This document shows positions 6,163 through 6,590 of a stretch of DNA of 6,590 nt, in pieces. How positions within the stretch are numbered: the stretch's first letter is position 1; the number at the start of each line of letters is the position of its first letter. The notes below the pieces were generated by a model. It saw only the letters and a program-made list of their open reading frames with translations. It was not told the origin of the DNA and ran no database searches. The DNA is from Clostridiales bacterium (GTDB taxonomy: Bacteria > Bacillota > Sulfobacillia > UBA995). The position numbers and the translations under genes were made by a program. The stretch is from positions 1 to 6,590 of the forward strand of contig DOZU01000104.1 of NCBI GenBank assembly GCA_003517845.1, written 5' to 3'.

Positions 6163-6590
6163 ATGCGCCAAGCCGTGATCGTATCGGCGGTCCGGACGGC
6201 GGTCGGCCGCGCCGGCCGCGGCACCTTGCGCCATACCCGTCCCGATGAACTGGGGGCCGCAGTCGTGCGCGAAGCCGTCCGTCGCGTACCCGGCCTCGAC
6301 CCGGCATCCATCCACGATCTCATCCTCGGCTGTGCCTTCCCCGAGGCCGAGCAAGGCATGAACGTGGCCCGCATCGTCGGCTTGCGGGCCGGGCTGCCCG
6401 TGTCCGTCCCCGCCCAGACGGTCAACCGTTTCTGTTCTTCGGGCCTGCAGGCCATCGCGGCCGCCGCCGCCCAGATCGCTTGTGGGTGGGCGGATACCGT
6501 CGTGGCCGGGGGCGTCGAGAGCATGAGTCTCGTGCCGATGGGCGGACAGAAGACCTCGCCCAACCCGGAACTGGCCCGGAGTTGGCCCGA
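6163..6590 (+). CDS. fadA: FadA: acetyl-CoA C-acyltransferase (3-ketoacyl-CoA thiolase), 3'-truncated by the window
   Basis: The frame starts at 6163 and stays open to the right edge (142 complete codons plus two bases), about the first third of a thiolase that is normally near 390 aa. The N-terminus MRQAVIVSAVRTAVGRAGRG, then RPDELGA, the signature PEAEQGMNVAR and the nucleophile Cys91 in TVNRFCSSGLQ closely follow the Bacillus FadA (YusK) pattern. GGVESMSLVPMGG follows. The enzyme cleaves 3-ketoacyl-CoA with CoA to give acetyl-CoA and a fatty acyl-CoA two carbons shorter, the last step of each beta-oxidation turn. The downstream His/Cys catalytic residues lie outside the window. It starts 14 bases after fadN with a very strong ribosome binding site and is certainly in the same transcript. 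It belongs to a different thiolase subgroup from the gene at 2521-3723. Confidence 0.93.
   Translation, partial: MRQAVIVSAVRTAVGRAGRGTLRHTRPDELGAAVVREAVRRVPGLDPASIHDLILGCAFPEAEQGMNVARIVGLRAGLPVSVPAQTVNRFCSSGLQAIAAAAAQIACGWADTVVAGGVESMSLVPMGGQKTSPNPELARSWP

Noticed and set aside
5417..6307. 296-aa open frame on the - strand across the fadN/fadA junction
   Set aside because: It is low-complexity and lies antisense to two well-conserved enzymes.
1..6590. A new defence, mobile or biosynthetic system
   Set aside because: All sizeable genes belong to known metabolic families. I found no repeats array, integrase, transposase, toxin, nuclease or unknown multi-gene module in either strand.

Overview
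The window is G+C-rich bacterial chromosomal DNA with every convincing gene on the + strand, tightly packed and mostly preceded by clear GGGAGG/AGGAGG-type ribosome binding sites. The taxon cannot be fixed from sequence alone. The Bacillus-type FadN/FadA pair, the high G+C content and a GTAGGGGCGGGTTC palindrome of a kind I associate with Chloroflexota-like and some Bacillota-like genomes suggest one of those groups. This is a low-confidence inference.

Left part (1-1467): the 3' end of a probable sodium:solute symporter is followed after 37 bases by a complete saccharopine-dehydrogenase-family oxidoreductase of 399 aa with its own Shine-Dalgarno site. They probably form one transcription unit, or the end of one. 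A 236-base spacer (1468-1703) then holds a near-perfect palindrome and, further on, an AT-richer patch just before the next gene.

Right part (1704-6590): four genes form a compact cluster. They are fdhD (formate dehydrogenase sulfurtransferase), a thiolase that overlaps fdhD by 20 bases, fadN (802-aa fused 3-hydroxyacyl-CoA dehydrogenase/enoyl-CoA hydratase), and the first 142 codons of fadA (3-ketoacyl-CoA thiolase), which runs off the right edge. The last three cover the hydration, second oxidation and thiolytic cleavage steps of fatty-acid beta-oxidation. An acyl-CoA dehydrogenase (fadE-like) would be expected further downstream. The presence of fdhD in the same apparent operon hints that formate metabolism may be linked to fatty-acid oxidation, for example by disposing of electrons as formate. 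That is inference from gene order only.

I see no RNA gene, CRISPR array, insertion sequence, toxin or defence system, and no strong case for an undescribed system. The points worth a second look are fdhD within the beta-oxidation cluster (with a single-cysteine active loop), two thiolases flanking one FadN, a CxxC pair in the FadN linker, an altered motif in the first thiolase, and the palindromic repeat.
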